From an archaeon (GTDB lineage: Archaea > EX4484-52 > GLR71), in NCBI GenBank assembly GCA_013138805.1, contig WTCA01000016.1:1-33115 (forward strand): DNA of 33,115 bases, given 5' to 3'. The notes beneath the pieces were generated by a model. The model was not told the origin of the DNA and did no database searches. It saw nothing but the letters and a program-made list of their open reading frames with translations. The position numbers and the translations under genes were made by a program. Of the stretch, positions 32,683 through 33,115 are shown piece after piece (position 1 is the first letter of the stretch; each line of letters opens with the position of its first letter).

Positions 32683-33115
32683 TCCTGATAAGATAAAGAT
32701 AAAAGATTATGTCCTGTCGCCTGTAGAGAAAATATGGATAACATACAAAGGACAGAAACCCCTGTCCATCGTAAAGCAGGCAGAAAACATAATGAAGATT
32801 GGCGTCGATGTATCCGCGAGTGCTCTTTTCAACTCAATATTTAAGTATGACGCTACAGACGGCTCATTCTACAACAAGCTATATGCAACAAGAGGTTTTG
32901 ACAAGTTCACAAAAGCTTTTTTCTATGTCGAATTTAACGGCCAGCAGAACCTTAAGACCGGCGACGGAAATATAAGGATAACAATATACGCGATTCTTGA
33001 GACAGAATTCCCCTACGCAAACTCATGGCAAAGATCTATGTGGTGGTCATATTATCATCTCTTCTACAAGATATACAGGAGCAGATGCAGGATAGCGGCA
33101 GAAAAGTATGTCTAT
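32675..33115 (+). CDS. Trp/Tyr-rich protein of unknown function, paralogue B (cut by the window end)
   Basis: The gene starts with GTG at 32675, overlapping the previous stop, and stays open for 147 codons to the window edge, so the C-terminus is missing. It opens MASPDKIKIKDYVLSPVEKI, continues WITYKGQKPLSIVKQAENIM, and has NIRITIYAILETEFPYANSW followed by QRSMWWSYYHLFYKIYRSR, parallel to paralogue A. No known domain is recognised. The overlap and shared promoter indicate one operon; a heterodimer is possible. Confidence 0.65.
   Translation, partial: MASPDKIKIKDYVLSPVEKIWITYKGQKPLSIVKQAENIMKIGVDVSASALFNSIFKYDATDGSFYNKLYATRGFDKFTKAFFYVEFNGQQNLKTGDGNIRITIYAILETEFPYANSWQRSMWWSYYHLFYKIYRSRCRIAAEKYVY

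Overview
This window is chromosomal DNA from an archaeon. It encodes transcription factor B, class-1 release factor aRF1 (NIKS, GGQ and C-terminal zinc ribbon), two archaeal/eukaryal RNase P proteins (Rpp30 and Pop5), an iron-sulfur XPD helicase, an H4MPT-type enzyme domain (MtrA-like) and a UPF0200 kinase. Promoters have TATA elements about 26 bases upstream of start codons, and many transcripts look leaderless; other genes carry a GGTGAT-type ribosome binding site. The secreted papain-like protease has cysteine-rich DSDGG repeats and a CSDGKDND tail, a style common in DPANN-type archaea (for example Woesearchaeota). I favour such a lineage, but the sequence alone does not prove it. I saw no tRNA, rRNA or CRISPR array.

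Layout. 1-6.1 kb: radical SAM enzyme, membrane-anchored C1A protease, CBS/zinc-ribbon protein, UPF0200 kinase, GT4 glycosyltransferase. 6.1-8.4 kb: a small unknown gene, a 526-base gene-poor stretch rich in TATA-like boxes, tfb, and a small membrane protein. 8.4-12.5 kb: an MtrA-like/thymidylate-synthase fusion diverges from a tight operon of a degenerate ATP-grasp protein, an intact RimK-type ATP-grasp ligase and an MscS-like membrane protein. 12.6-16.9 kb: a possible NlpC-like protein, then an ECF transporter (S, fused A-A', T) diverging from a TrmB-type regulator. 17.3-18.3 kb: an HTH-nucleotidyltransferase/HEPN toxin-antitoxin pair with two matching operators at its start. 18.4-23.6 kb: purD, SprT-like metalloprotease, COG4030 HAD protein, XPD helicase. 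23.6-24.4 kb: a RelE-type toxin-antitoxin module in a 740-base insertion bounded by a 62-base copy of the xpd start region. 24.5-26.2 kb: the RNase P pair and an NYN nuclease. 26.2-28.3 kb: an AT-rich accessory cassette of an AAA+ protein and two tandem paralogues. 28.4-33.1 kb: aRF1 and a group of unrecognised genes (646-aa soluble protein, 4-TM protein, two paralogous Trp/Tyr-rich proteins, the last cut by the window edge).

Housekeeping genes are interleaved with small AT-rich modules (12.6, 17.3, 23.7, 26.2 kb). The best candidates for something undescribed are the AAA+ cassette with a natural DE-to-DQ Walker B change, the 646-aa/WW-paralogue locus, the pseudo-ATP-grasp/ATP-grasp/MscS operon beside the MtrA-ThyA fusion, and the toxin-antitoxin insertion that copied the xpd promoter and start codon.
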